Notes: generated by a model not told the origin, from the letters alone. A stretch of DNA of 64,000 nt from Streptomyces sp. TRM68416 (GCF_014596915.1 NZ_JACVWU010000004.1:1-64000); one strand, 5' to 3'; counted from the stretch's first letter, positions 16,199 through 24,126 are shown. Program-made: numbers and translations.

Positions 16199-16345
16199 CT
16201 AGAAGGTGCAGTACACGCGGATGCAGGTGCTGGCCTGCTGCTGGCTCTTCGGCGCGTCCTGCTCCAGCTCGCCGATCACGAGGTCGAACTCCGCGTCGTC
16301 GATCATGGTGTCGGCCGGCATCGCTTGTGCGGTAGGAGCTTCCAT
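16199..16345 (-). CDS. RiPP (lanthipeptide-like) precursor peptide, 48 residues
   Basis: A short gene too small for usual ORF cut-offs. The ATG at 16345 has a perfect AGGAGG five bases upstream. The leader is acidic (MEAPTAQAMPADTMIDDAE, then FDLVIGELEQDAPKSQQQ) and the C-terminus is the distinct core ASTCIRVYCTF, ending at TAG. The core holds Ser39, Thr40, Cys41, Arg43, Tyr45, Cys46, Thr47 and Phe48: residues suited to dehydration, thioether or disulfide formation, and hydroxylation. No double-Gly site is present. It is followed by two hairpins and the LanM-type dehydratase/JmjC operon. Precursor identity rests on context and composition; cleavage site is unknown. Confidence 0.78.
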   Translation of the reverse strand: MEAPTAQAMPADTMIDDAEFDLVIGELEQDAPKSQQQASTCIRVYCTF

Positions 16346-16404
16346 GCGGTCCTCCTGACAAGTGGGGGCAGAAAAAGGCCTCGATGTGCGCAGACCGCTG
16401 CTCA

Positions 16405-16433
16405 GTTTTGCCTTGAACTGTCGGCTTCGTCAA
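16405..16433 (-). promoter_or_regulatory. possible promoter of the precursor operon
   Basis: On the minus strand TTGACG (16433-16428) is followed after 17 bases by CAAAAC (16410-16405), about 60 bases before the precursor ATG. The -10 is poor, so this is tentative. The rest of the 365-base gap between the precursor and TetR starts (16346-16710) shows no gene. Confidence 0.3.
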
Positions 16434-16710
16434 CAGATCTTTCGCGCCAGGAGATCGAACTCGGCCTTCCGGAAATAGTTCTGACACGGCGTCACACCAG
16501 CACAGTTGGCGTACTCACCACCCCGCCGGCATGGGAGGATTGCATCTCGCGGGTGCTTTCCTGCTCTGCGGATATGGAACCGTAGGAAGTCCCATCATCC
16601 CGGCTCAGAGAACATCCGCGTCTTCATGCCCAAGCCCTGGCCCAACGACTGCCCGGTGGATCGGGGCTTGGCATGACCGGCACTTCGGAAGTCGAGGAAG
16701 GTGCGTCGCC

Positions 16711-17463
16711 ATGGTGAAGGCAGGCCGGCGGACCAGTGTGTGGCTGGAGGACAAGGCGCGCCGGGGCGGTCGCGGCGGAGGCCAGCCCTCCGGGCTGGAC
16801 CGGGGGCGGATCACCGAGGCGTCCGTGCGGCTGCTGGATGCCGAGGGGCTGGCCAGGTTCTCCATGCGACGGCTGGCGGCCGAGCTGAACGTGACGGCGA
16901 TGTCCGTCTACTGGTACGTCGACACCAAGGACGACCTTCTCGAACTCGCCCTCGACTCGGTCTACGGCGAACTCCGCCTGCCCGACCCGGACGCGGAGGA
17001 CGAGGACTGGCGTGACCAACTGCGCACGCTGGCCCGCGAGTACCGTGCGCTCCTGGTCCGTCACCCCTGGCTCTCCCCGCTGGCCGGGACCTACCTCAAC
17101 ATCGGCCCCAACTCCCTGTCCTTCTCCCGTGCCGTGCAGCGCGTGATCCGCAGGACGGGACTGCCCGCGCACGGCGTGACCGGCGCCATCTCGGCCGTCT
17201 TCCAGTTCGTGTACGGCTACGGCACCGTCGAGGGCCACTTCTTCGCGCGGGTCGAGGACGCCGGGATGACCCCCGACGACTACTTCCGGCGCACGATGAG
17301 CACGGTGAGCGAGTCGTCGAGCGCCGCCGAGGTCATCGAGGAGTCCAAGGAGATCATGGCGGCCCGGGGCGGTGACACGGTCGAGGAGATGCTCGAACGC
17401 GACTTCGTCTTCGCCCTGGACCTGCTGGTCGCGGGCATCGAGGCGATGGTGGCCAGGGCGTGA
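16711..17463 (+). CDS. TetR-family regulator (TetR_C type ligand domain)
   Basis: A 250-residue regulator. After a basic, Gly-rich tail comes the HTH: GRITEASVRLLDAEGLARFSMRRLA, then AELNVTAMSVYWYVDTKDDLLELALD (quoted in parts), typical TetR. The C-terminal domain (VFQFVYGYGTVEGHFF, FVFALDLLVAGIEAMV) resembles the tetracycline-repressor-like ligand domain. ATG at 16711 has GAGGAAGG upstream; earlier in-frame starts lack this. I suspect it is the repressor for the operator at 9635-9666, since MFS and TetR genes in this order would be neighbours if the RiPP cassette were removed. Confidence 0.88.
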   Translation: MVKAGRRTSVWLEDKARRGGRGGGQPSGLDRGRITEASVRLLDAEGLARFSMRRLAAELNVTAMSVYWYVDTKDDLLELALDSVYGELRLPDPDAEDEDWRDQLRTLAREYRALLVRHPWLSPLAGTYLNIGPNSLSFSRAVQRVIRRTGLPAHGVTGAISAVFQFVYGYGTVEGHFFARVEDAGMTPDDYFRRTMSTVSESSSAAEVIEESKEIMAARGGDTVEEMLERDFVFALDLLVAGIEAMVARA

Positions 17464-17529
17464 GCGCTCCGCTGGGAGGGCGGTGGTGTGTTGCCGTTCG
17501 GCTGCGGGCTCGTGGTGGCTGGTCCCGCG

Positions 17530-17705
17530 GCCGGGCACGTCCGGAGTGCGGCCGTGGCCCCGGCGTTCGGTGTGCAGACGTGGACGTGCTCGGCCGGCGG
17601 GCCGATGTTCGGCTCGAAGAACCGGGCGTCCACCAGGCCGCCGTACACCCGCACCAGCGGTTCGCCGGTGCCGTGCTCCGCGTACCAGGTCTTCGTAGGC
17701 GCGTC
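17530..17705 (-). pseudogene. remnant of an alpha/beta hydrolase gene
   Basis: Minus-strand translation gives TKTWYAEHGTGEPLV then RVYGGLVDARFFEPNIGPPAE, closely like the start of Streptomyces alpha/beta hydrolases (K-TWYAEHGTGEPLVLLHGG). The next recognisable piece, TERRGHGRTPDVPG, is in a different frame, and no catalytic Ser, Asp or His region follows. The oxyanion HGG is YGG. So only ~60 N-terminal codons survive, frameshifted, between the TetR gene and the F420-type gene. Confidence 0.65.
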
Positions 17706-17734
17706 GGGAGGGGAGGCTGGCCGCGCCGCCGAAA

Positions 17735-18211
17735 CTAGCCGTCGCCGCCCTCGACAAGCCGCGCGGGGAAGCCGCCGGTGGCCACCGGTCCCCACCGCTC
17801 CGGCGTGATGCGGATGATCGACTTGCCCTGCTTGACCATGGCGGCCCGGTACTCGTCCCAGTCCGGGTGCTCGCCGGCGATGTTGCGGTAGTACTCGACC
17901 AGCGGCTCCACGGAGTCCGGCGCGTCGATGACCTCGGCCGTTCCGTCGATCTGGACCCACGGCCCGTCCCAGTCGTCGCTCAGCACGATCAGGCCGACCC
18001 GCGGGTCCCGCTTGGCGTTCCGCGTCTTGGCGCGCTCGGGGTAGGTGGAGACGACGATCCGCCCGGAGTCGTCCACCCCGCACGTCAGCGGCGACCCCTG
18101 CGGGCCCCCGTCGCCCCGCCGCGTCAGCAGGATCGCGCGATGCCGCGGCCGTACGAAGTCCAGCAACTCGTCGAGGGAGACGCGGGTGTTGGTCGCGATG
18201 TTCGGTGCCAT
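17735..18211 (-). CDS. PPOX-class, probably F420-dependent, oxidoreductase
   Basis: A 158-residue split-barrel flavoprotein. Motifs: HRAILLTRRGDGGPQGSPLTCGVDDSG, VVSTYPERAKTRNAKRDPRVGL (parts of strands that bind the cofactor phosphate), DDWDGPWVQIDGTAEVI, and IRITPERWGPVATGGFP at the end. This is the pattern of TIGR-type PPOX-class F420-dependent enzymes and pyridoxamine oxidase-like proteins. ATG at 18211 begins MAPNIATNTRV. It lies five bases after the YceI gene, probably in one operon. Substrate unknown. Confidence 0.85.
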   Translation of the reverse strand: MAPNIATNTRVSLDELLDFVRPRHRAILLTRRGDGGPQGSPLTCGVDDSGRIVVSTYPERAKTRNAKRDPRVGLIVLSDDWDGPWVQIDGTAEVIDAPDSVEPLVEYYRNIAGEHPDWDEYRAAMVKQGKSIIRITPERWGPVATGGFPARLVEGGDG

Positions 18212-18216
18212 GGGGC

Positions 18217-19038
18217 TCAGCCTAGGGGCAGCGTCTCCCCCTGGACCGCCTGCACCTCCAGTTCCACCTTGAGTGTCGTGCCGATGGCGGCGATGCCCGC
18301 CTGGACCACCTGGTTGTAGTGCATCGCGAAGTCCTCGCGGTGCAGTTCGGCCGTGGCGCGGAAGGCGGCGCGGGTGCCGCCCCAGGGGTCGGGGCCGGTG
18401 CCGAGGTAGGACAGGTCGAGGTCGACGGGGCGTACGACGCCGTGCAGGCCGAGTTCGCCGTGGACCGTCCACCGGTCGGGGCCCGCCGCGGTCAGACCCG
18501 TGGAGCGGTAGGTGATCTCGGGGTGCGTCTCGACGTCGAGGAAGTCGGCGGAGCGCAGGTGGGTGTCCCGCACGGTGTTGCCCGTGTCGATGGAGGCGGC
18601 GCGGATCACCGCCTCCACCCGTGACTTGGTGACGTCGTCCGGCGCGATCTCGATCGTCGCGGCGAAGTCGGTGAAGCGGCCGTGCACGCTGGAGATCCCG
18701 AGGTGCCGGGCCACCGCGCCGACCGTGGAGTGCGCCGGGTCGACCGTCCACGGACCGGGCGGCGGCAGTTCGGCGCCGCCCTGCCGGGCCAGCGTGACCG
18801 TGCCGACCTCGGCCCGCCCCGACGCGGTGACGATCGCGGTCGCGGCGGCGGGCGCGTAGCCGACGGCGGTGACGATGACGGTGTACGCCCCGGGCGCCAG
18901 TGGCCCGGGGTCGCGTACGGCGCCCTCGGCGTCCGCCTCCGCCCGCAGCACCTGTGCGCCGGCCATGTCCGTCACCGTGACGACCGCGTGCGACACGGCC
19001 CATCCGTCCCGGGTGCGGACCCTCGCGGTCAGTCCCAT
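18217..19038 (-). CDS. carboxypeptidase-regulatory-like domain fused to YceI
   Basis: A 273-residue protein. Residues 1-85 form a beta-sandwich like the carboxypeptidase regulatory domain (VSHAVVTVTDMAGAQVLRA, GAYTVIVTAVGYAPA). Residues ~95-270 are a YceI domain: WTVDPAHSTVGAVARHLGISSVHGRF, FLDVETHPEITYRS, LHGVVRPVDLDL (in parts), the fold that binds polyisoprenoids in a barrel. No signal peptide is visible, so it is likely cytoplasmic. GAGGAG precedes the ATG. The same extra domain occurs in the adjacent efflux pump, which suggests the two work together. Confidence 0.88.
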   Translation of the reverse strand: MGLTARVRTRDGWAVSHAVVTVTDMAGAQVLRAEADAEGAVRDPGPLAPGAYTVIVTAVGYAPAAATAIVTASGRAEVGTVTLARQGGAELPPPGPWTVDPAHSTVGAVARHLGISSVHGRFTDFAATIEIAPDDVTKSRVEAVIRAASIDTGNTVRDTHLRSADFLDVETHPEITYRSTGLTAAGPDRWTVHGELGLHGVVRPVDLDLSYLGTGPDPWGGTRAAFRATAELHREDFAMHYNQVVQAGIAAIGTTLKVELEVQAVQGETLPLG

Positions 19039-19119
19039 CTCACGTAACTCCTCGCAGGAACCGGCCCGTGGCGCACGCCTCCGCTCAGAGCGTGTGCCAC
19101 GGGCCGGGGCTTGTGGTGG

Positions 19120-21546
19120 CTACTCGCCGGGGTGGGCGAGTTCGATGTCGTGGCCGTCGACCCCGTGACCGGCGAGGGTCAGGGCCGTGGCCACCGGCGG
19201 GTAGCCCGTCGCGATGACGGTGTAGTCCCCGGCGTCCAGGTCGGTGAAGGCGTACGCCCCGTCCGCACCGGTCGTCGCCGTGCCCACGACGTTGCCCGCC
19301 GCGTCCACGAGCGTGACCCGAGCGTCGGCCAGCGGCCCCCGCGGCGCCCGTACGACGCCCTGGACCTGCGCGCCGGAGTCGAGGTCGACCTCGACCCGGG
19401 TGACGCCGGTGCCGGCGATCTCGACGGGCAGGGCACGCGGCCGGAACCCGGCGGCGTTCACCGCGACGGTCACCGTGCCCGGCACCAGTTCGGCGAAGGC
19501 GAACTCGCCGTGCTCACCGGTGGCGGCGGTGGCCAGCAGGTCCCCGCGCACATCGGTGACGACCACCATCGCATCCTTGACCGGCAGCGCGCCCTCGGCC
19601 GCCCGCACCACGCCGGCCAGCCCGCTGGTGCCGCTGAGCAGCACGTCGTACGTCAGCGGCTCCTCGCCCACGACGATCGTGGAAGCCTGCGGCTGGAAGC
19701 CGTCGGCGGAGGCGATCAGGACGTAGGAGCCCGTGCCGGGCGCGTCGACGCCGTAGGAGCCGTCGGGCTGGGCCACCGCGCGGCCCAGTTGCCGCCCGGA
19801 CAGGGAGATCAGGGTGACCGCGGCCCGGGGCACGGGCGCGCTCTCGGCGTCGCGGACGAAGCCGCGTACGGGGATGCCGCCACCGGCGACCTGCACGGTT
19901 TCCTCCTGAACGGGCTCCTGAACGGGCTCGGCGACCGGGACCTCCGGCCGGGTGTCCTGCGCCGCCTGTACCAGCGCGCCGGACGTCCGCAGCGGGACCT
20001 CCTTGATGAACAGCGTCACCAGGAAGGCGAGCAGGGCGACGGGGGCGACGTAGAGGAAGATGTCGGCGATGCCGTGGCCGTAGGCGCTCTCCAGCCAGGT
20101 GCGGATCGGGGCGGGCAGCGCGTCCATGTCGGGAAGCTGCCCGGTGCCCGTGGACCGGGCGGCGGCCGCCTGCTCCTGCGGGCTGAGCGTGCCGATGGTG
20201 TCCTCGGCGTAGTGGGTGATCCGGGTGGACATCACGGAGCCGAGCGCCGAGACGCCCATCGCGCCGCCGAGGGACCGGAAGAAGGTGACGACCGAGCTGG
20301 CGGCGCCGAGTTCGTGCGGGGCGACCTGGTTCTGCGTGGAGAGCACCAGGTTCTGCATCATCATGCCGATGCCGAGGCCCATGACCGCCATGTAGATCGC
20401 GATCTTCCAGTACTCGGTGTCGTAGCGCATCGTGCCGAGGAGCCCGAGGCCGGCCGTCAGCAGCACACCGCCCGTGACCAGCCAGGCCTTCCACTTGCCG
20501 GTCTTGGTGATGATCTGGCCGGAGACGGTCGAGGAGACGAACAGACCGGCGATCATCGGGATCGTCATGACGCCCGACATGGTCGGGGACTTGTCGCGGG
20601 CCAGCTGGAAGTACTGGCTGAAGAACACCGTGCCCGCGAACATCGCGACACCGACGAACAGCGAGGCGACCGAGGCCAGCGTGATGGTGCGGTTGCGGAA
20701 CAGGTACAGCGGGATGATCGGCTCGGCGGCCCGGCTCTCCACCAGGAGGAAGACCAGGGTCAGCAGGAGCGCGCCGCCGACCATCGAGTACGTCTGCCAG
20801 GACAGCCAGTCGTACTTGTCGTCCGCGAAGGTGACCCAGATCAGGAGCAGGCTGACGGCGGCGGTGATGAAGAAGGCGCCCGCCCAGTCGACCTTGACCT
20901 TGCGGCGGCTCTCCGGCAGGTGCAGCGTCTTCTGCAGGACGAACAGGGCGATCAGCGCGAACGGCACGCCCACGTAGAGGCACCAGCGCCAGCCCAGCCA
21001 GTCGGTGTCGGTGATGACCCCGCCGACCAGCGGACCGCCGACGGTCGCGACCGCGAAGGTCGCGCCGAGGTAGCCGGAGTACCGGCCGCGCTCCCGCGGG
21101 GAGATCATCGCGGCCATGATGATCTGGGCGAGCGCGGTCAGACCGCCGGCCCCGATGCCCTGGATGACCCGGGCGCCGATGAGCATCCCGGAGTTCTGGG
21201 CCACACCGGCGACGACCGAGCCGACGATGTAGATGACCAGGGCGGTCTGGACCAGGGCCTTCTTGCTGACCAGGTCGGCGAGCTTGCCCCACAGCGGGGT
21301 GGACGCCGTCATCGCCAGCAGCGCGGCGGTCACGACCCAGGTGTACGCGCTCTGTCCGCCGCCGAGGTCCTTGATGATCTCCGGCAGGGCGTTGGAGACG
21401 ATGGTGGAGGACAGGATCGCGGCGAACATGCCGAGCAGCAGCCCGGAGAGCGCCTCCATGATCTGCCGATGCGTCATGGGAGCCTCGCCGGAGCCTCCTC
21501 CGTGCTTGGCATGAGCCCGCACACCGGCTGGTGTGGTCGTTGCCAT
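19120..21546 (-). CDS. DHA2 MFS transporter with C-terminal carboxypeptidase-like repeats
   Basis: An 808-residue fusion. Residues ~25-520 form a 14-helix DHA2 exporter (MEALSGLLLGMFAAILSSTIVSNALPEII, TPLWGKLADLVSKKALV, GIGAGGLTALAQIIMAAMI; parts only). Residues ~565-808 are three beta-sandwich repeats of the carboxypeptidase regulatory type: VRGFVRDAESAPVPRAAVTL, LAGVVRAAEGALPVKDAMV and VQGVVRAPRGPLADARVTL each open one repeat. Ordinary DHA2 pumps end near residue 500. The tail would be cytoplasmic if the helix count is 14. It is downstream of the MarR gene and upstream of YceI, in one likely operon. Confidence 0.9.
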   Translation of the reverse strand: MATTTPAGVRAHAKHGGGSGEAPMTHRQIMEALSGLLLGMFAAILSSTIVSNALPEIIKDLGGGQSAYTWVVTAALLAMTASTPLWGKLADLVSKKALVQTALVIYIVGSVVAGVAQNSGMLIGARVIQGIGAGGLTALAQIIMAAMISPRERGRYSGYLGATFAVATVGGPLVGGVITDTDWLGWRWCLYVGVPFALIALFVLQKTLHLPESRRKVKVDWAGAFFITAAVSLLLIWVTFADDKYDWLSWQTYSMVGGALLLTLVFLLVESRAAEPIIPLYLFRNRTITLASVASLFVGVAMFAGTVFFSQYFQLARDKSPTMSGVMTIPMIAGLFVSSTVSGQIITKTGKWKAWLVTGGVLLTAGLGLLGTMRYDTEYWKIAIYMAVMGLGIGMMMQNLVLSTQNQVAPHELGAASSVVTFFRSLGGAMGVSALGSVMSTRITHYAEDTIGTLSPQEQAAAARSTGTGQLPDMDALPAPIRTWLESAYGHGIADIFLYVAPVALLAFLVTLFIKEVPLRTSGALVQAAQDTRPEVPVAEPVQEPVQEETVQVAGGGIPVRGFVRDAESAPVPRAAVTLISLSGRQLGRAVAQPDGSYGVDAPGTGSYVLIASADGFQPQASTIVVGEEPLTYDVLLSGTSGLAGVVRAAEGALPVKDAMVVVTDVRGDLLATAATGEHGEFAFAELVPGTVTVAVNAAGFRPRALPVEIAGTGVTRVEVDLDSGAQVQGVVRAPRGPLADARVTLVDAAGNVVGTATTGADGAYAFTDLDAGDYTVIATGYPPVATALTLAGHGVDGHDIELAHPGE

Positions 21547-21559
21547 GGGCTTCCTTCTC

Positions 21560-22021
21560 TTACGTGGTGATCGCGGGTGTACGGGGGGACTGTTCGTGTG
21601 TGTCGAAGCAGCGCCTCAGCCGGGCCATGAGCCGCGTGAGCCGGTCGACGTCCTCGTCGCTCCAGTCGCTCAGGCGCTCGGCGAGCAGCCGGGTGGTGGA
21701 CCGGGCCAGCTCCTCCGTCCGGGCATGTCCCGCGGGGGTGAGGCGCAGGATGCGGCCGCGCTTGTCGGCCGGGTCGGGGGAGCGGTCGATCCAGCCGCGT
21801 TCGGCGAGGTGCGCGACATGGCGGCTGGTGACGGACATGTCCACGGAGAGCAGCTCCGCGAGCCTGCTCATCCGCATGTCCCCGTGCCGTTCCAGCAGCG
21901 TGAGCACGGCGGCGGACCCGCTCGGGCAGTCGGCGGGCAGCGCCCGCCCCAGCTCCCGCTTCACGGCGCCGAAGGCACTGAACTGCCGCACGAGCTCCTC
22001 GTACAGCGCCTGCTCGGCCAT
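21560..22021 (-). CDS. MarR-family regulator
   Basis: A 153-residue winged-helix regulator: ALPADCPSGSAAVLTLLERHG, MRMSRLAELLSVDMSVTSRHVAHLAERGWI (HTH, shown in part), then the wing RSPDPADKRGRILRLTPAG, the DxR signature of MarR. ATG at 22021 has GGGAGGTG upstream. It lies 13 bases before the efflux gene, so it is the first gene of the pump/YceI/F420 operon and probably represses it through the paired palindromes in front of it. Confidence 0.92.
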   Translation of the reverse strand: MAEQALYEELVRQFSAFGAVKRELGRALPADCPSGSAAVLTLLERHGDMRMSRLAELLSVDMSVTSRHVAHLAERGWIDRSPDPADKRGRILRLTPAGHARTEELARSTTRLLAERLSDWSDEDVDRLTRLMARLRRCFDTHEQSPRTPAITT

Positions 22022-22038
22022 GGCACCTCCCGGTTTTC

Positions 22039-22082
22039 GTTGCTTAGGGCAACCATAGAAGCCGTTGGTTGCTACAGGCAAC
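22039..22082. promoter_or_regulatory. two MarR-type operators, GTTGC-N5-GCAAC
   Basis: Identical symmetrical arms occur at 22039-22053 and 22068-22082, centres 29 bases apart, directly upstream of the MarR gene start. Spacing near three helical turns puts both on one face of the DNA. Binding by the adjacent MarR is inferred. Confidence 0.7.
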
Positions 22083-22227
22083 AAATAGGAGGGTGCTGCG
22101 GCTCAAAACTTGGCAAAGGCAAGTATTGCGAACGTAAATGTGCAGGTGGGGTGGGTTCCGTGACCGGCCGTGCGGGGGGTCGTCCCGCACTTGGGCTGCA
22201 CCCCCGCATTCGCTAGGGTTTCGGCCC

Positions 22228-22422
22228 ATGGCTAACACCCAGGACCCCCAGGGCAACCACGACCCCGCCGGCAGCACCCAGATGTTCCGCGCGTTCGTCG
22301 ACGAGGCCCCCCAGGGCCGTCAGCAGGCGGCCGCCTCGGCCGGCCCCCGCATCGGCCTGATCATCGGCATCGTCGCCGCGGTCGCGATCGTCGCCGCGGT
22401 GGCCTGGCTGGCGCTGAAGTAG
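22228..22422 (+). CDS. small single-helix membrane protein
   Basis: A 64-residue protein starting MANTQDPQGNHDPAGSTQ with a soluble polar N-terminus (FRAFVDEAPQGRQQAA), then one hydrophobic helix (RIGLIIGIVAAVAIVAAVAWLALK, described here in outline) reaching the C-terminus. Similar tail-anchored small proteins are common in Streptomyces but have no known role. It is divergent from the MarR operon and shows weak ribosome-site sequence. I cannot assign a function. Confidence 0.65.
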   Translation: MANTQDPQGNHDPAGSTQMFRAFVDEAPQGRQQAAASAGPRIGLIIGIVAAVAIVAAVAWLALK

Positions 22423-22781
22423 TCCGCGCCGCTCGGGCTCGACGCCGGCGGTGAACTCACCGGCGTACGACCGGACTCCGCGCGCTGCTGGGTCGGCGCG
22501 CTCGGGCGCTCCTCGCGCCGGGTGGTGAAGTGACCGTCCGCGCAGCGGACTTCGCGGCCTCGCCCGCCGCCCCGCGGCCTCCCTGTCGAGCCGTACCGGC
22601 GTCACCCCGCCCGGCGCCCCCGACGGGCGACACGGCCCCCGCCGCCCCTTCACCACCCCCGCACGCGACCGGCGCGCTGCACAGGCACGCGACGGCCGCC
22701 GAGACGCCGGTCGTGGCGCCGCGGCGGCCAGGTGTCCATGTCGCCGCCCGGGGTGTCGCGCCACGGTGGCGGCGCGACGTC
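22423..22781. other. no recognisable gene
   Basis: Very GC-rich sequence between the small membrane protein and the repeat array. Reading frames here are low-complexity Pro/Ala/Arg on either strand without family resemblance. A small imperfect hairpin lies near 22743-22780. I see no promoter or RNA gene. Confidence 0.4.
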
Positions 22782-22971
22782 GGAGGCGAGTCCTTCAACC
22801 GGGGACGATTCCCTCGGTCGGAGGCGATTCCCTCGGCCGGGGACGAGGCCCTCAGCCGAAGGCGATTCCTTCGGCCGGAGACGAGGCCCTCAGCCGAAGG
22901 CGAGGCCTTCAGTCGGAGGCGAGCCCCTCGGCCGGAGGCGATTCCCTCAGTCGGAGATCAAGCCCTCGCGG
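22782..22971. repeat. tandem array of ten 19-bp units
   Basis: Ten consecutive imperfect copies of a 19-base unit (for example GGAGGCGATTCCCTCGGCC at 22820-22838). Units alternate between a CGATTCC and a CGAGGCC centre, and each can form a small hairpin. The last units run into the 3' end of the sigN-like gene, whose final codons and stop (22947) lie inside the array. There are no unique spacers, so it is not CRISPR. Confidence 0.85.
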
Positions 22972-23837
22972 AGCTGGGCCAGGGTGCGGGTCAGTAGTCG
23001 GGAGACGTGCATCTGGGAGATGCCGACCTCCTCGCCGATCTGTGACTGGGTCATGTTGGCGAAGAAGCGCAGCATGATGATCCGCCGCTCGCGGGGCGGG
23101 AGTTTGGCCAGCAGCGGCTTGAGGGACTCGCGGTACTCGACGCCCTCCAGGGCGGTGTCCTCGTAGCCGAGACGGTCCGCGAGGGAGCCCTCGCCGCCGT
23201 CGTCCTCCGGGGCCGGGGAGTCCAGCGAGGAGGCCGTGTACGCGTTGCCGACCGCGAGGCCGTCGACGACGTCCTCCTCGGACACGCCCAGCACCGCGGC
23301 GAGTTCGGTGACCGTCGGCGAGCGGTCCAGCTTCTGGGAGAGCTCGTCGCTGGCCTTGGTCAGCGCCAGGCGCAGCTCCTGGAGGCGCCGGGGCACCCGC
23401 ACCGACCACGACGTGTCCCGGAAGAACCGCTTGATCTCGCCCACGACCGTCGGCATCGCGAACGTCGGGAACTCCACGCCCCGTTCGCAGTCGAAGCGGT
23501 CGATCGCCTTGATCAGGCCGATGGTGCCGACCTGGACGATGTCCTCCATCGGCTCGTTGCGCGAGCGGAAGCGGGCCGCCGCGTAGCGCACGAGCGGGAG
23601 GTTGAGCTCGATCAGGGTGTCCCGGACGTACACGCGCTCGGGGCTGTCCTCGTCGAGGGCGGCGAGCCGCAGGAACAGGGAGCGGGACAGGGTGCGGGTG
23701 TCGATGGCTCCGCCGGTCGCCGGAAGGGCCGGGGTCGGCGCGGCCTCGACAAGGGCCGTTACGTCGTCGTCGAGCGCGGGCGCAGCCTCGCTCTTCGTGA
23801 GCGTGAGCACCTTCGAGCTGCCCTGGTCTGCGGACAT
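22947..23837 (-). CDS. sigN: SigB/SigF-family sigma factor (sigN-like)
   Basis: A 296-residue group 3 sigma factor. Region 2 reads [25 protein letters not shown] followed by [16 protein letters not shown] and [19 protein letters not shown]; region 3 starts [10 protein letters not shown]; region 4 has [36 protein letters not shown] (given in part). A 70-residue variable N-terminus precedes region 2. ATG at 23837 has GAGGGGGTGG. In S. coelicolor, as I recall, sigN and sigF are adjacent, which matches the pair here; the symbol is by synteny and should be treated as provisional. Such factors serve stress response and differentiation. Confidence 0.85.
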   Translation of the reverse strand: MSADQGSSKVLTLTKSEAAPALDDDVTALVEAAPTPALPATGGAIDTRTLSRSLFLRLAALDEDSPERVYVRDTLIELNLPLVRYAAARFRSRNEPMEDIVQVGTIGLIKAIDRFDCERGVEFPTFAMPTVVGEIKRFFRDTSWSVRVPRRLQELRLALTKASDELSQKLDRSPTVTELAAVLGVSEEDVVDGLAVGNAYTASSLDSPAPEDDGGEGSLADRLGYEDTALEGVEYRESLKPLLAKLPPRERRIIMLRFFANMTQSQIGEEVGISQMHVSRLLTRTLAQLREGLISD

Positions 23838-23905
23838 GCCACCCCCTCTGGGTCGCGGGACGGTCGCGGCGGACGCCCCGTCGAGGAACGTCAGCCTTCA
23901 CCTGA

Positions 23906-23931
23906 ATACCGGAGCCGAGGCCCCGGCAAAC
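23906..23931 (-). promoter_or_regulatory. possible SigB-type promoter for the sigN-like gene
   Basis: On the minus strand GTTT (23931-23928) is followed after 16 bases by CGGTAT (23911-23906), resembling the GTTT...GGGTA pattern of SigB-family promoters, about 70 bases before the start. This would suggest autocontrol or control by a sister sigma factor. Confidence 0.4.
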
Positions 23932-23974
23932 GCGCTTCCCGCAGAATGTCACATGTCGGCAACACGCTGTAGTG

Positions 23975-23988
23975 ACATGTCGACATGT
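23975..23988. promoter_or_regulatory. 14-bp palindrome ACATGTCGACATGT
   Basis: A perfect palindrome in the gap between the two sigma genes, with a further half site (CACATGTCGG) about 25 bases to the left. The arrangement looks like a repressor or activator site upstream of the sigN-like gene. The binding protein is unknown. Confidence 0.5.
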
Positions 23989-24126
23989 AAGACGCGAATA
24001 CGCCCTGGAAACAAGGGGTCTGACGGTTTTTCGGCGGGGAACTGTCGGCAAGCGCCCTGGTGAGCGAATCGCTCGCCCCGGTTACCTATCGTTCGCGCAT
24101 TCGGTAAAGCTCCGCTCGAGCCTCGC

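Noticed and set aside
19111..21570. Long plus-strand frame of about 819 codons opposite the DHA2 pump
   Set aside because: Typical high-GC antisense frame; low-complexity Asp/Gly/Arg/His sequence with no domain, while the minus strand encodes a clear transporter.
22782..22971. CRISPR array
   Set aside because: Units are directly adjacent and diverged, with no unique spacers and no cas genes.
22530..22997. Plus-strand frame of 155 codons
   Set aside because: Proline/arginine-rich low complexity that ends in the 19-bp repeat array; no ribosome site and no resemblance to a family.
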